64,000 bases of DNA from the NCBI GenBank assembly GCA_900470095.1, contig UBZM01000010.1, positions 1 to 64,000 on the forward strand. The letters run 5' to 3'. Below the pieces are notes generated by a model that worked only from the letters and a program-made list of their open reading frames with translations, had not been told where the DNA came from and ran no database searches. Shown here in pieces: positions 46,532 through 58,166 of the stretch (its first letter is position 1; each line of letters begins with the position of its first letter). The translations under genes were made by a program, and so were the position numbers. The stretch is from Hyphomicrobiales bacterium (GTDB lineage: Bacteria; Pseudomonadota; Alphaproteobacteria; Rhizobiales; Beijerinckiaceae).

Positions 46532-47917
46532 CTAACCCTGGCGCTCTGCCTGGGGAAAGCGCGCGCCAAACGCCCCTTCCCGCTCCGGCGGAAGCCGCAC
46601 GGTCAGGGCGAGAGCGCCATCCTCCGCATCCTCGCGGCTGAGCACTTCACCATTGCTGTGCAGCCAGGCAAGCGATTTGCCATCCCCCGGTTCGAGAGTG
46701 AGCCGGTAGACTGGCCGGCTGCGGGCGATGCGGGTCTCGATCGCGTCGGTGAGGCGATCGACCCCTTCGCCGGTCAGGGCTGAAACCAGCACAGGGCGAG
46801 AGGCAACCGGCCTGAGTTCTGCCAGCGCGAGCTGCCGATCGTGCTCGTCTCCGACAAGCAGGTCGGCCTTGTTCCAGACCTCGACGACGCGTTGCCCGTC
46901 ATCCGGATCGATGCCGAGGTCCCTCAGGATGGCCTGCACATCGGCAGCCTGGGCCTGTGTATCCTCATGCGCGAGGTCGCGCACATGCAGCAGCACATCG
47001 GCCTCGATCGCATCCTCAAGCGTGGCCCGGAAGGCCGCGATGAGCTGGGTCGGCAGGTCCGAAATGAATCCGACGGTGTCGGAGAGCATGATGCGGGCAC
47101 CATGCGGCAGCTTGATTGCGCGCGCCGTCGGGTCGAGCGTCGCAAACAGCATATCCTGGGCCAGGACATCGGCTGAGGTCAGTCGATTGAACAGCGTCGA
47201 CTTTCCAGCGTTGGTGTACCCAACCAGCGCAACCACCGGATAAGGCACGCGTTTCCGGCTGACACGATGCAGCGAACGGGTGCGTTTGACCGTATCGAGA
47301 TCGCGCTCGATCTTGGTCATTCGCTCCTGGATGACACGCCGGTCGGCCTCGATCTGCGTCTCGCCTGGGCCGCCCAGGAAGCCGAAGCCACCGCGCTGGC
47401 GTTCCAGATGGGTCCAGGACCGGACCAGGCGGCTCTTCTGGTAATTGAGATGGGCGAGTTCGACCTGCAGCGCGCCCTCCTTGGTGCGGGCGCGCCGGCC
47501 GAAGATCTCAAGGATCAGGCCGGTCCGGTCGATGACCTTGCAGCCCCAGGCCTTTTCAAGATTGCGCTGTTGTACGGGCGACAGCGCGCAATCCATCACG
47601 ACGAGGCCGATCTCCTCGTTGGTGATGCGCTCGGCGATCTCTTCGACCTTGCCCTTGCCGAGATAGGTTGCCGGTCTCAGCGCCGTCAGCAGCGCAGAGA
47701 TGGGCTCAACCACGAAAAGATCAATTGCAGCCGCAAGCCCCACCGCCTCGTCGAGACGCGCGGCGAAGGAGCGTTGATTCGCATCCGTCGCCGCGCCGCG
47801 GCGCTGCAGGTAAGGGCCAATGACGAAGGCACGGGTATTGGCCGCAATGTCGCGCTCGATCTCGTCGAGCGGCTTCACCGCGGCCGGTACATCGCCCGTG
47901 CCCGCGCGCCCTGCCAC
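46532..47917 (-). CDS. hflX: HflX ribosome-associated GTPase
   Basis: 461 residues from the GTG at 47917, 4 bp after the hfq stop; an ATG at 47992 inside hfq would add 25 residues of low similarity. N-terminal HflX domain: [75 protein letters not shown]. GTPase domain: [15 protein letters not shown] (G1), LSDTVGFI (G3), NKAD (G4). Splits or rescues stalled ribosomes under stress. hfq-hflX pairing is common in proteobacteria. Start choice is the weakest part. Confidence 0.93.
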   Translation of the reverse strand: MAGRAGTGDVPAAVKPLDEIERDIAANTRAFVIGPYLQRRGAATDANQRSFAARLDEAVGLAAAIDLFVVEPISALLTALRPATYLGKGKVEEIAERITNEEIGLVVMDCALSPVQQRNLEKAWGCKVIDRTGLILEIFGRRARTKEGALQVELAHLNYQKSRLVRSWTHLERQRGGFGFLGGPGETQIEADRRVIQERMTKIERDLDTVKRTRSLHRVSRKRVPYPVVALVGYTNAGKSTLFNRLTSADVLAQDMLFATLDPTARAIKLPHGARIMLSDTVGFISDLPTQLIAAFRATLEDAIEADVLLHVRDLAHEDTQAQAADVQAILRDLGIDPDDGQRVVEVWNKADLLVGDEHDRQLALAELRPVASRPVLVSALTGEGVDRLTDAIETRIARSRPVYRLTLEPGDGKSLAWLHSNGEVLSREDAEDGALALTVRLPPEREGAFGARFPQAERQG

Positions 47918-47921
47918 GGCC

Positions 47922-48170
47922 TCAGGCCTTGTCCGTTTCCTCAGGCTCGAAGAGCTGGACAGGATGGCCGGGCATAATCGTCGAGATGGCATGCTTGTAG
48001 ACGAGCTGCGAATGTCCGTCGCGACGGAGCAGCACGCAGAAATTGTCGAACCAGGTGACGACGCCCTGCAGTTTCACGCCGTTGACGAGGAAAATCGTCA
48101 GCGGAATTTTCTGCTTGCGGACGTGGTTGAGGAAGGTGTCCTGAAGGTTTTGAGCCCGCTCTGCGGCCAT
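47922..48170 (-). CDS. hfq: RNA chaperone Hfq
   Basis: 82 residues, Sm-like hexameric RNA chaperone for small-RNA pairing. [20 protein letters not shown] is the first alpha helix, [18 protein letters not shown] the Sm1 motif, and [14 protein letters not shown] the Sm2 motif with the YKH residues. Followed by hflX on the same strand. About 210 bp separate it from ntrX upstream, where a separate hfq promoter is expected; I see no certain element in that spacer. Confidence 0.97.
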   Translation of the reverse strand: MAAERAQNLQDTFLNHVRKQKIPLTIFLVNGVKLQGVVTWFDNFCVLLRRDGHSQLVYKHAISTIMPGHPVQLFEPEETDKA

Positions 48171-48382
48171 GTTCAGCCCCTGTTGTTGGGATCGCGCTTC
48201 GGGTTGCGTTGGCGATCCAATTCGTTCCGTTCAGCGTCCGGCCGAGCGCCGGGGCATTTCGGAACACCGATAGGTCATTAGACCGCGTGCATATGCTGCA
48301 ATGCAAGTGGTTCGACGGGCATGCGCAGCAGAAAGTCCTGCGTTCGACGCAGGCGCACATGCAGATCGCGCCTGCCTCTCCG

Positions 48383-49750
48383 TCAGCCGACCCCGAGCGA
48401 CTTCAGCTTGCGGTGCAGGGCCGAGCGCTCCATGCCGATAAATTCGGCCGTGCGTGAGATATTTCCGGAGAAGCGAGCGATCTGTGCGATCAGATACTCG
48501 CGCTCGAAAATCTCGCGCGCATCGCGCAGTGGCAGGCTCATCAAGCGTTCGCCGCCTGACCCCGACGGCGTCGTCGGCACCATGGCGCCAACCTCGGCGG
48601 GCAGCATCTCGATGGTGATGTCGGCGCTCGGATCCCCCTTGGTCAGGATCATCAGCCGTTCGACATTGTTACGCAGCTCGCGGACGTTGCCGGGCCATTC
48701 ATGCGATTGCAGGACGGCCATCGCGTCGCCGCCGATTCTACGCTTCGGCAGGCCGGTCGCGACCGAGATCTGGTCCATGAAGAACTCGATCAGCTCAGGC
48801 ACGTCCTCGCGGCGTTCGGAGAGCGACGGTACGCGCACCGGCACCACGCTAAGCCGATGATAGAGATCCTCGCGAAAATGCCCGTCGGCAATCAACTGGG
48901 CGAGATCGCGGCTGGTCGAGGAAATGATGCGGACGTCGACATGGACGCGCGTCGCCCCACCGACGCGCTGGAAATTCTGATCGACGAGAACGCGCAGAAT
49001 GCGGTTCTGGGTCTCTCGCGGCATGTCGCCGATTTCGTCGATATAGAGAGAACCGCCATGGGCTTCTTCGAGTGCACCGACCCGGCGGGAACGCCCTTCC
49101 CCACCTTCGACGCCAAAGAGCTCCTCCTCCATCGTTTCCGGCGTGATCGTCGCTGCATTGATGACGATGAAGGGGCCGGTCGACCGGCTGGAGGCCTCGT
49201 GCAGGGTTCGGGCGGCCAGTTCCTTGCCGCATCCGGGCTCGCCGGTGATCAGCACGCGCGCATTGGTCGGTGCGACGCGGTCGATGGTCTGGCGCAACTG
49301 GTTGACGACGGTCGACTTGCCGACGATCCGGCTTGCCTGCACCGAGCGCGTCTTCAGCTCGCGCACCTCGCGCCGCAACCGCGACGCTTCGAGGGCGCGC
49401 TCGGCGACCAGGATCAAGCGGTCGGCTTTGAACGGCTTCTCGATGAAGTCATAGGCGCCGCTCTTAATGGCGGAGACGGCGGTCTCGATGTTGCCGTGAC
49501 CGGAGATCATCACCACCGCAAGGTCCGGGTGGCTTTCCTTGATCAAGTCGAGCACCTGCAAGCCGTCAAGCCGGCTGCCCTGCAGCCAGATGTCGAGAAA
49601 GACCAGGTTCGGCCGGCGGGCGGCGATCGCCGCCAGAGCCTCGTCCGCCGATCCCGCCTTGCGCGTGCGGTAGCCCTCGTCCTCGAGCAGGCCGGAAACC
49701 AGTTCCCGGATGTCGACTTCGTCGTCTACGACCAGAATGTCAGCGCTCAT
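48383..49750 (-). CDS. ntrX: NtrX response regulator (NtrC family, lacking GAFTGA)
   Basis: 455 residues. Receiver domain 1-120 (ILVVDDEVDIRELV, LVFLDIWLQGSRLDG with phospho-Asp). AAA+ domain: TGEPGCGKELAARTLHEA (Walker A), SLYIDEIGDMP (Walker B). The loop where NtrC has GAFTGA reads LFGVEGGEGRSRRVGALEEA, so the sigma-54-contact motif is absent; NtrX of alphaproteobacteria is known for this and usually acts without sigma-54. Fis-type HTH at the C-terminus (ISRTAEFIGMERSALHRKLK). Partner of NtrY, whose gene overlaps it by 4 bp. Confidence 0.95.
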   Translation of the reverse strand: MSADILVVDDEVDIRELVSGLLEDEGYRTRKAGSADEALAAIAARRPNLVFLDIWLQGSRLDGLQVLDLIKESHPDLAVVMISGHGNIETAVSAIKSGAYDFIEKPFKADRLILVAERALEASRLRREVRELKTRSVQASRIVGKSTVVNQLRQTIDRVAPTNARVLITGEPGCGKELAARTLHEASSRSTGPFIVINAATITPETMEEELFGVEGGEGRSRRVGALEEAHGGSLYIDEIGDMPRETQNRILRVLVDQNFQRVGGATRVHVDVRIISSTSRDLAQLIADGHFREDLYHRLSVVPVRVPSLSERREDVPELIEFFMDQISVATGLPKRRIGGDAMAVLQSHEWPGNVRELRNNVERLMILTKGDPSADITIEMLPAEVGAMVPTTPSGSGGERLMSLPLRDAREIFEREYLIAQIARFSGNISRTAEFIGMERSALHRKLKSLGVG

Positions 49751-52029
49751 TCCTGAGTTCCGTTCTGCTTGTTCATGGCGATATCGGCGGGCTTGCCACC
49801 GGCTTCGGCATCGTCGGGTTGGTGCTCCGGCCCGGCTTCGGGGAACCAGAGCCTGACGCGCGCGCCGCGTCCGCCCTCATGGACGTCAGGTCGGTCGAGC
49901 AGTTCGATGCCCCCGCCATGGTCCTCGAGGATCTTGCCGACGATCGCGAGACCGAGCCCGGTGCCGCCCTCGCGTGTCGTCATATAGGGTTCTAGCAGCT
50001 TCTGGCGCTGATCGATGGGAAGGCCTTTGCCGTTATCGATCACGTCGATGATGATCATGCCATCCTCGCGGCGCTGGAAAGAGACATCGATCCTGCCCGG
50101 GCCGCGCTGCTCCATCGGCAAGGCTTCGATCGCTTCGGTGGCGTTCTTGATGACATTCGTGAGGGCCTGCGAGATCAGCCGGCGGTCGAACTGCGCCAGA
50201 ACCGGTTCCGCAGGCAGGTCCTCCGACAGGGTCAGTTCCGGATTGCCGACACGCATCAGGAAGACGATCTGACGCACCGTCTCGACGATATCCTCGCGCG
50301 CCAGCGAGGGCTTTGGCATGCGCGCAAAGGACGAGAACTCGTCGACCATGCGCCGGATATCCTCGACCTGGCGCACGATCGTCGCCGTGCACTGCTCGAA
50401 GATCTCCTTGTCGTCGACGATCACGCGCCCGAACTTGCGACGGATACGCTCGGCCGAGAGCTGGATCGGCGTCAGCGGATTCTTGATTTCATGCGCAATG
50501 CGGCGCGCGACGTCGGCCCAAGCCGCAGTACGCTGCGCCGAGACCAGATCGGTGATGTCATCAAGCGTCACGACAAGGCCCGCGCCAGCTCCTTCGCCTT
50601 CCCGAACGGCGCGGACATTGACCATCCGGTCGCGGCCGGCACGCGTGATCGCAATCTGGCCGGAGCTTTGTCTCTGCCGATTATGCAGCGCTTCGGCAAC
50701 GAAACCCGCGATTTCGGGCGCGACCTGACCGATCGGTTCGCCCAGCAGACGCCCGCCGGCGCCAAGCAGGATCTCCGCCGAGCGGTTCATGATCGTGATG
50801 TGGCCATCGGCATCGAGGCCCAGCACACCGGACGATACGCCCGACAGGACCGTTTCGGTGAAGCGCCGTCGTCGATCGATGACTTCGCTGGCCGTGACCA
50901 GCCCGTCGCGCTGCCGGCGCAGCTCCGCCGTCATCTTGTTGAAGGTCTCACCGAGATGAGCGAGATCGCCCTCCGATCGTCGTATCGGGACCTGGACATA
51001 GAAATTGCCGCTGGAGACCTGGTCCGTCGCGTGGATCATGCGTCGGATCGGCGCCACCAGCCCGTTGGCGAAACTGAGTCCGATCCAGATCGCCGAGAGC
51101 AGGAGGATGACGGCGATCAGGGCATACATCGAGGCAAAGGCGATCTGCACGCCCTTCCGGCGAGCATCGATCGAGAGATACTCGACCGCGGCGCCACGGG
51201 CGACGGCCGGAAACTCGACCGCGAGCGGATTCACCTCACGCGCGACATAAAGGAAGGCATTGTCATAGGTCGGCAGCTTGACCAGCGCGCCGAAGATGCG
51301 CCCCGTCGAGGGCAGCACGCAGATCGGCTCAGGCGAGGATTGCGCATCCTCGAACGCGGCATCATCAGGCTTCGGCGCATCGCGCAGCACATCGATATTC
51401 GCCCTGACGAGGACTGTTGCCGGCGGGCGCATGATCGAGGCGACCGGGACGCCGAGCGCCGTGGCACGGGCTGTCAGGAAGTTCTCGAACCATTTGCGGT
51501 CGGCATCGAAGGCAGGTTTCGCCCGCGTCAGATCGTCCGCCAGCACACGGATTTCACGGCCGAGCGACTGGCACTGGCCTGCCGCATAGGCGTCCGCGAC
51601 CTCGACCGATTTGAAGATCGCATCGCGCATCCGATCCGAGAACCAGGGTTCGAGGCCGCGTTCGATGGTGACGGTCGCGATCACCGCCACGAGCACCGCC
51701 GGCAAGGCGGCGATGATGCTGAACAGGCCGACAATGCGGACATGCAGCCCGGCAGCTGCGGCACCGGCGCGCCTCGCCCGGATCAGCACCGCCGTCTCGA
51801 ACGCGACGATGATCAGCAGCAGCAGGATCAGGAAACCGTTGAGCACGAAGACGCCGATGACGACCTCGTGCACCGGCACAATCGGAGTTGCGCCCGACAG
51901 GACGAGGAACGTCACCAGTGCGGAGACGAGCGCGAATACGACGACGAGAGCCCCGAGCCAGCCCGAGACGCGTCGCGGCGTATCCTCGCCACGCGGCGTG
52001 ATCCTGATATCGCTGATGGAGGCGGTCAC
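49747..52029 (-). CDS. ntrY: NtrY membrane-bound sensor histidine kinase
   Basis: 760 residues. N-terminal helices (FALVSALVTFLVLSG; FVLNGFLILLLLIIV; IVGLFSIIAALPAVLVAVIA), a periplasmic sensor of about 200 residues, another helix (MYALIAVILLLSAIWIG), HAMP, a PAS domain (FTETVLSGVSSGVLGLDADG), HisKA with phospho-His in [20 protein letters not shown] and HATPase with NVIKNATEAIEA, DNGKGLP and GGTGLGLAIVGKI. It signals to NtrX in nitrogen and redox control. GTG start at 52029. 4-bp overlap with ntrX. A 15-bp palindrome TGTCAAAATATGACA lies 75 bp upstream. Confidence 0.95.
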   Translation of the reverse strand: MTASISDIRITPRGEDTPRRVSGWLGALVVVFALVSALVTFLVLSGATPIVPVHEVVIGVFVLNGFLILLLLIIVAFETAVLIRARRAGAAAAGLHVRIVGLFSIIAALPAVLVAVIATVTIERGLEPWFSDRMRDAIFKSVEVADAYAAGQCQSLGREIRVLADDLTRAKPAFDADRKWFENFLTARATALGVPVASIMRPPATVLVRANIDVLRDAPKPDDAAFEDAQSSPEPICVLPSTGRIFGALVKLPTYDNAFLYVAREVNPLAVEFPAVARGAAVEYLSIDARRKGVQIAFASMYALIAVILLLSAIWIGLSFANGLVAPIRRMIHATDQVSSGNFYVQVPIRRSEGDLAHLGETFNKMTAELRRQRDGLVTASEVIDRRRRFTETVLSGVSSGVLGLDADGHITIMNRSAEILLGAGGRLLGEPIGQVAPEIAGFVAEALHNRQRQSSGQIAITRAGRDRMVNVRAVREGEGAGAGLVVTLDDITDLVSAQRTAAWADVARRIAHEIKNPLTPIQLSAERIRRKFGRVIVDDKEIFEQCTATIVRQVEDIRRMVDEFSSFARMPKPSLAREDIVETVRQIVFLMRVGNPELTLSEDLPAEPVLAQFDRRLISQALTNVIKNATEAIEALPMEQRGPGRIDVSFQRREDGMIIIDVIDNGKGLPIDQRQKLLEPYMTTREGGTGLGLAIVGKILEDHGGGIELLDRPDVHEGGRGARVRLWFPEAGPEHQPDDAEAGGKPADIAMNKQNGTQE

Positions 52030-52158
52030 TCTGTCTCAACAACTCCGCGGAAGCCGGCCCCAAAGGTACCCGGCCGGCGCACTGATGCGCCGCCGCAACG
52101 GTGTTGTCAAAATATGACATATGAAAGGCAGGAAACCGTTGCCCCGCCTTACAAATGC

Positions 52159-53610
<1,452 letters not shown>

Positions 53611-53628
53611 TCAATTATCCTGTGAACC

Positions 53629-54774
53629 TCAAGCGCTCCGTGTGGGACGCGCTTCATGCAGGGGCAGAAGAATCCGGAATGTCGTGCGCCGCGGCACAGA
53701 CTCGCACTCGACGATTCCGCCGTGGTCGCCGATCACCTTCGCTACGAGTGCAAGTCCAAGGCCACTGCCCTGCACCTTGGTGGTGACGAAGGGATCGAAC
53801 AGATGCGGCAGCAGGTCATGAGGCACGCCCGGGCCGTTGTCGCGGATGCCGATCTCCAGCGGCAAGGCGATCCGACTTGCCGAGCCGGCATGCTGCATGC
53901 GGATGCCGGGGCGATAGGCCGTGGTCAGCGTGATCTCACCGTCAATCGCATGTTCACCAATGGCTTCTGCCGCATTCTTCATCAGGTTCAGCAGAACCTG
54001 GACCAGCTGATCGCGGTTACCGGCGACCGGGGGGAGTGAAGGATCGTAAATCTCGTTGAAACGGATGTGCCGGGCGAAGCCCGATTGCGCCAGGCGCTTC
54101 ACATGGTCCAGCACGTCATGGACATTGACCGGCCCGCGCTCGCTCGGGCGCTCATCACCAAACAGTTCGACGCGCTCGACCAGCTTTACGATCCGATCCG
54201 CCTCGTCGCAGATCAGCTGGGTCAACATCCGATCGCTATCGGACACAGAGGCTTCAAGAAGCTGCGCTGCGCCGCGAATGCCGGAAAGCGGGTTCTTGAT
54301 CTCGTGAGCAAGCATCGCACCGAGCGCGGTGATGGAGCGGGCTGCTCCTCGATGCGTCAGCTGCCTGTCCATTTTTTCGGCAATTGTCCGTTCTTGCAGC
54401 ATCAGGACGACGGCATCGCTCTGATTGGGCAAGGGAGAGGCAAAGACATCGACGATGCGCTCGCTTCCGATCCGGGGCGAGCCCAGATCCAGTCGATACT
54501 CGGTGACGCTGGCGCCGCGCCGCTGCACGTCTTCCACCAGGGACAGCACGGGCGAGCCAAAGGCGATGACATCATCCAGGCGCTGGCGTTTGAGCACGAC
54601 CACGCTGGACTGGAAGAAGTCTTCAGCGGCCGTGTTGGCGTAAAGAATGCCGTGCCCCTCGCCGATGACGAGCACCGGCATGGGCAGGACATTCAACGCC
54701 TGCATTTCAACCATATCGAGCAAGGTCAGATCCCGCTCATCGCCAACCACCTCATCGGCAAATGCCATCGCCAT
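53629..54774 (-). CDS. ntrB: NtrB (NR-II) nitrogen sensor histidine kinase
   Basis: 381 residues, soluble. PAS domain about 30-140 ([20 protein letters not shown]), HisKA with phospho-His in [20 protein letters not shown], and HATPase motifs [37 protein letters not shown]. It phosphorylates or dephosphorylates NtrC in response to PII. ATG 54774 ([13 protein letters not shown]) chosen, with GAGG 10 bases upstream; upstream frame runs back into dusB. Follows dusB by 16 bp as in most alphaproteobacteria. Confidence 0.95.
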   Translation of the reverse strand: MAMAFADEVVGDERDLTLLDMVEMQALNVLPMPVLVIGEGHGILYANTAAEDFFQSSVVVLKRQRLDDVIAFGSPVLSLVEDVQRRGASVTEYRLDLGSPRIGSERIVDVFASPLPNQSDAVVLMLQERTIAEKMDRQLTHRGAARSITALGAMLAHEIKNPLSGIRGAAQLLEASVSDSDRMLTQLICDEADRIVKLVERVELFGDERPSERGPVNVHDVLDHVKRLAQSGFARHIRFNEIYDPSLPPVAGNRDQLVQVLLNLMKNAAEAIGEHAIDGEITLTTAYRPGIRMQHAGSASRIALPLEIGIRDNGPGVPHDLLPHLFDPFVTTKVQGSGLGLALVAKVIGDHGGIVECESVPRRTTFRILLPLHEARPTRSA

Positions 54775-54790
54775 ATGCAATAGTCCTCGC

Positions 54791-55813
54791 TCAGGCGGCC
54801 TCGCGGCTGCATTCAGTGGAAAACAGGGCAGCCAGCGCGCGCAGAGCCTGATGAGGATCATCCGTGGTCAGGAGCGCGCGGCGCTGCTCAGGATCAGGCG
54901 CGCAGCCGGTCGCGGCCGCCTCGTCGGCATAGGCGGCCAGATGCTTGCGGGCATGGCGCACGCCCTGCTCACGACCGAGCAGGGACAGCAGGCCCTCATA
55001 GTGCTCCTGCGCAACCGCATGCTTCTGCGCTGCGCTCAACTCCGTCGCCCGGCGTCCGGCGAGCGCATCACCCACAGCGCCGACAAGCCAGGGCCGCCCC
55101 AGCGCCGCGCGTCCAACCATGACGCAATTCGCGCCCGAGCGCTCAAGGCATGCCTCGGCATCCGCGACGCCGTGAATGTCGCCATTGGCAACGAGCGGGA
55201 AATCACCGATTTCGCGCACAGCCTGAATCGCATTCCAGTCGGCGACGCCCTTGTAGAACTGCTGCCGGGTGCGGCCATGGACCGTGATCATCGCGGCGCC
55301 GGCGGATACGGCACGGCGCGCGAGCTCAGGAGCGTTGCGGGACGCATCATCCCAGCCAAGCCGCATCTTCACAGTAACCGGAATGGTCACGGAGCTGACC
55401 GCCGCCTCGACCAGCGAGAGCGCATGATCGAGATCGCGCATCAGCGCCGAACCGGCCCAGCCGCCCGTCACGCGCTTGGCGGGGCAGCCCATATTGATAT
55501 CGACGATCTGCGCCCCAGTGGCCTCGGCCAGGCGGGCGGCCTCACCGAGCCAGTGCGGATCGCAGCCGGCAAGCTGGACGACATGCGGGAAGACCCCCGC
55601 CCCCTCGGCACGCAGCCGGGCCTCTTCGCTGCCGCGCACGAATTCGTCGGATGCGACCATTTCGGAGACGACGAGCCCCGCGCCGAAACGCGCAGCGATG
55701 CGCCGCATCACGACGTCGGTGACGCCCGACATCGGCGCAAGAAAAGCTCGGGAGGCGATCGCAACCCCGGCGACGCCGGAGAGTTCGTCGCCCGATTTTG
55801 AGGCAATATCCAT
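54791..55813 (-). CDS. dusB: tRNA-dihydrouridine synthase B (NifR3)
   Basis: 340 residues. FMN enzyme reducing uridine in the tRNA D-loop. Start strands [34 protein letters not shown] segment, catalytic Cys in [68 protein letters not shown] and [12 protein letters not shown] for FMN phosphate. First gene of dusB-ntrB-ntrC-ntrY-ntrX. Divergent from ispDF with about 120 bp between starts. Confidence 0.95.
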   Translation of the reverse strand: MDIASKSGDELSGVAGVAIASRAFLAPMSGVTDVVMRRIAARFGAGLVVSEMVASDEFVRGSEEARLRAEGAGVFPHVVQLAGCDPHWLGEAARLAEATGAQIVDINMGCPAKRVTGGWAGSALMRDLDHALSLVEAAVSSVTIPVTVKMRLGWDDASRNAPELARRAVSAGAAMITVHGRTRQQFYKGVADWNAIQAVREIGDFPLVANGDIHGVADAEACLERSGANCVMVGRAALGRPWLVGAVGDALAGRRATELSAAQKHAVAQEHYEGLLSLLGREQGVRHARKHLAAYADEAAATGCAPDPEQRRALLTTDDPHQALRALAALFSTECSREAA

Positions 55814-55935
55814 TGTGGCTATTTATTGGACATTGCTGCATCAGCGCAAGAGGGTTTCGAACTGATGCTGCAACGCAATATCGCCGCAGCCCGGTGCGGA
55901 TGGTCGCAGTGCCTTGCGCCGCACTTGGCGATTGC

Positions 55936-57183
55936 ATGACCGGCGACTATCAACCGGGCTCTAGCTGGAGCCTCGCCGTGTCGTCCGAAACAGTGACAAG
56001 TCTTCCGTCGGTGGCGGCCCTCGTCGTTGCGGCGGGGCGCGGCCTGCGTGCCGGCGGAGACGTGCCAAAGCAATATCGCCTTCTCGCCGGCCTGCCGGTC
56101 CTGCGGCGAACCCTGCTTCCATTGCTGGCTGAGCGGGCAATATCCCATGTCGTCGTCGTCATCGGGACAGGTGACGAGGCCTGCTATGACGACGCTGTCG
56201 CAGGCTTCTCGTCCGGCAAGCTGCTCGCCCCGGTCACGGGGGGGGCGACCCGGCAGGACTCGGTGCGGCTTGGCCTGCGGGCATTGGCGGCATCGGGATT
56301 CGAGGGGACCGTGCTGGTCCATGACGCAGCCAGACCCTTCGCGTCCCCAACCTTGATCGAGCGCGCAATCGAAGCCGCGCAGAACGGTTCGGCTTCTATC
56401 CCTGCCCTGCCGGTCACCGACACGATCAAGCGTGTGGACGGCAACGGGCATATCATCGAGACGCCGCCGCGCGACCAACTCGTCAGCGTGCAGACGCCCC
56501 AGGCCTTTGCCTTCCGCTCCTTGCTGGCAGCCCATGAGGCGGCAGCTGCTGCGGCTGTCACCGGTCTCACCGACGATGCCGCCCTGATCGAATGGGCGGG
56601 CCATGCGGTCACGACCTTCCCTGGAGAGGCCATGAACGTGAAGCTGACGCATCCCGAGGATTTTGTCCGGGCGGAAGAGAGGCTGCGCAGGCAGCTGACC
56701 ACCCGGGTCGGCACCGGCTATGATGTCCACGCCTTCACCGACGGCGATCATGTCTGGCTCGGTGGTGTCCGCATTCCGCACACGCGCGGTGTGCGAGCCC
56801 ATTCCGACGGCGATGTCGCGCTGCACGCCCTGACCGATGCCATTCTCGGGGCGCTGGCGGATGGCGATATCGGCACGCATTTTCCGCCGAGCGATCCGCA
56901 ATGGCGCGGCGCCTCATCCGACCGCTTTCTCGCATTTGCCGCTGAGCGCGTCAGCGGGCGCGGCGGCGTGATCGACCATCTCGATCTCAGCATCGTTTGC
57001 GAGACGCCGAAGGTCGGCCCCTATCGTGAGCAGATCCGGGCGCGGATCGCGGAGGTCACAGGAGTGCGGCTCGACCAGGTCGGGCTCAAGGCGACGACAT
57101 CGGAACGCATGGGCTTTACCGGTCGCGGCGAAGGGCTCGCGGCCCTGGCAACGGCCACGCTGCGCCTGCCGAACGACGAATAG
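55936..57183 (+). CDS. ispDF: Bifunctional IspD/IspF (isoprenoid MEP pathway)
   Basis: 415 residues. IspD part (about 20-245): [65 protein letters not shown]; makes CDP-methylerythritol. IspF part (about 257-415): [20 protein letters not shown] (metal Asp/His), [60 protein letters not shown]; makes the cyclic diphosphate. The fusion is typical of alphaproteobacteria. ATG 55936 or GTG 55978 (VSSETVTS) could be the start; the upstream part of the frame is not family-like. Confidence 0.93.
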   Translation: MTGDYQPGSSWSLAVSSETVTSLPSVAALVVAAGRGLRAGGDVPKQYRLLAGLPVLRRTLLPLLAERAISHVVVVIGTGDEACYDDAVAGFSSGKLLAPVTGGATRQDSVRLGLRALAASGFEGTVLVHDAARPFASPTLIERAIEAAQNGSASIPALPVTDTIKRVDGNGHIIETPPRDQLVSVQTPQAFAFRSLLAAHEAAAAAAVTGLTDDAALIEWAGHAVTTFPGEAMNVKLTHPEDFVRAEERLRRQLTTRVGTGYDVHAFTDGDHVWLGGVRIPHTRGVRAHSDGDVALHALTDAILGALADGDIGTHFPPSDPQWRGASSDRFLAFAAERVSGRGGVIDHLDLSIVCETPKVGPYREQIRARIAEVTGVRLDQVGLKATTSERMGFTGRGEGLAALATATLRLPNDE

Positions 57184-57194
57184 GGGCAACCATA

Positions 57195-57692
57195 ATGTTC
57201 GATCCCGAGATCACCACCCTCGCCATCGAAGTTCTGACGATCTGCCGCGATCGTGGGCTGAGCGTCGCGACGGTCGAGTCCTGCACCGGCGGGCTTGTCT
57301 CGGGCGCGCTGACCGCAATCCCGGGCTCGTCGGACGTCGTCAATGGCGGCCTGGTGACCTATTCCAACGCTGCCAAGACGGCGCTGGCCGGAGTGGATGC
57401 GACGCTGATCGACAGCTATGGCGCGGTCAGCGAGCCGGTTGCCCGCGCCATGGCGGAGGGCGGCCGCGCGATGCTCAAGGCCGATCTTGCCGTCGCGATC
57501 ACCGGCGTTGCCGGGCCGGGCGGGGGCAGCGCCGCCAAACCCGTCGGCCTCGTCCATTTCGGCTACGCGTCGACTGCAATGACCACGCATCGCGAAAGAC
57601 GCTTCGGCGATCAGGGGCGAGAAGAAATCCGCCGCCTCTCGGTCATCGAAGCGCTCGACATGCTCAAGCAGGCGGCGCTGAGCCATCGGTGA
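57195..57692 (+). CDS. pncC: CinA C-terminal type nicotinamide-nucleotide amidase
   Basis: 165 residues, a stand-alone CinA C-terminal domain (PncC/YdeD type), which deamidates NMN to NaMN. Family words: LSVATVESCTGGLVSGALTA, SSDVVNGGLVTYSNAAKTAL, GAVSEPVARAMAEG, DLAVAITGVAGPGGGSAAKP. 11 bp after ispDF, same operon likely. Its 3' end overlaps the convergent RatA-like gene by 29 bp. Confidence 0.9.
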   Translation: MFDPEITTLAIEVLTICRDRGLSVATVESCTGGLVSGALTAIPGSSDVVNGGLVTYSNAAKTALAGVDATLIDSYGAVSEPVARAMAEGGRAMLKADLAVAITGVAGPGGGSAAKPVGLVHFGYASTAMTTHRERRFGDQGREEIRRLSVIEALDMLKQAALSHR

Positions 57693-58152
57693 CGGCAGTC
57701 CGGGCACGGCCATAGACCAGATCGGCCCGTCGCTCGAAAGCCTCGGCGAACTTGCGAAAGGCCTTGTCGAACATCGTGCCCATCAGCAGGCCGAGCATCC
57801 GGCTGGCGAACTCGTAGGAAATGAAGAAGGCGATCTCGCAGCCTCCGTCCATCGCCTTGAAGCTCCAGCGGTTTTCGAGATGCCGGAACGGGCCGTCGAC
57901 ATACTCGACCAGGATCTTCAGGTTGGCTGGATCAAGCGTGACGCGACTGGTGAAGGTCTCGCGGATCGCCTTGTAGCCGACAGTCATGTCGGCCATCAGC
58001 ACCTCGCCGCCGCCTTCGCGCGGCGTCCGGCGTCGTACCACCAAGCCTTCGCACAGCGGCAGGAAGGCGGGGTATTTCTCGACATCCGCCACGAGCGCGA
58101 ACATCCGGTCCGGCGAGTGCTTCACCCGGCGGGTGCTGTTGAACATCGGCAT
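57664..58152 (-). CDS. RatA/COQ10-like START-domain protein
   Basis: 162 residues, a single START-like (polyketide cyclase) domain: HSPDRMFALVADVEKYPAFL, PLCEGLVVR, FTSRVTLDPANLKILVEYVD, FRHLENRWSFKAMDGGCEI, AFRKFAEAFERRADLVYGR. The family includes E. coli RatA (ribosome association toxin) and the ubiquinone-binding COQ10; which applies here is unknown, and COQ10-like lipid binding is as likely. 14 bp after lipA, so probably co-transcribed. Confidence 0.85.
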   Translation of the reverse strand: MPMFNSTRRVKHSPDRMFALVADVEKYPAFLPLCEGLVVRRRTPREGGGEVLMADMTVGYKAIRETFTSRVTLDPANLKILVEYVDGPFRHLENRWSFKAMDGGCEIAFFISYEFASRMLGLLMGTMFDKAFRKFAEAFERRADLVYGRARTAVTDGSAPPA

Positions 58153-58166
58153 GGGATGCTACGCGC

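Noticed and set aside
52105..52119. Palindrome TGTCA-AAATA-TGACA between ntrC and ntrY
   Set aside because: Could be a regulator site or -35 region of an ntrYX promoter, but no convincing -10 or known motif was found, so not listed as a feature.
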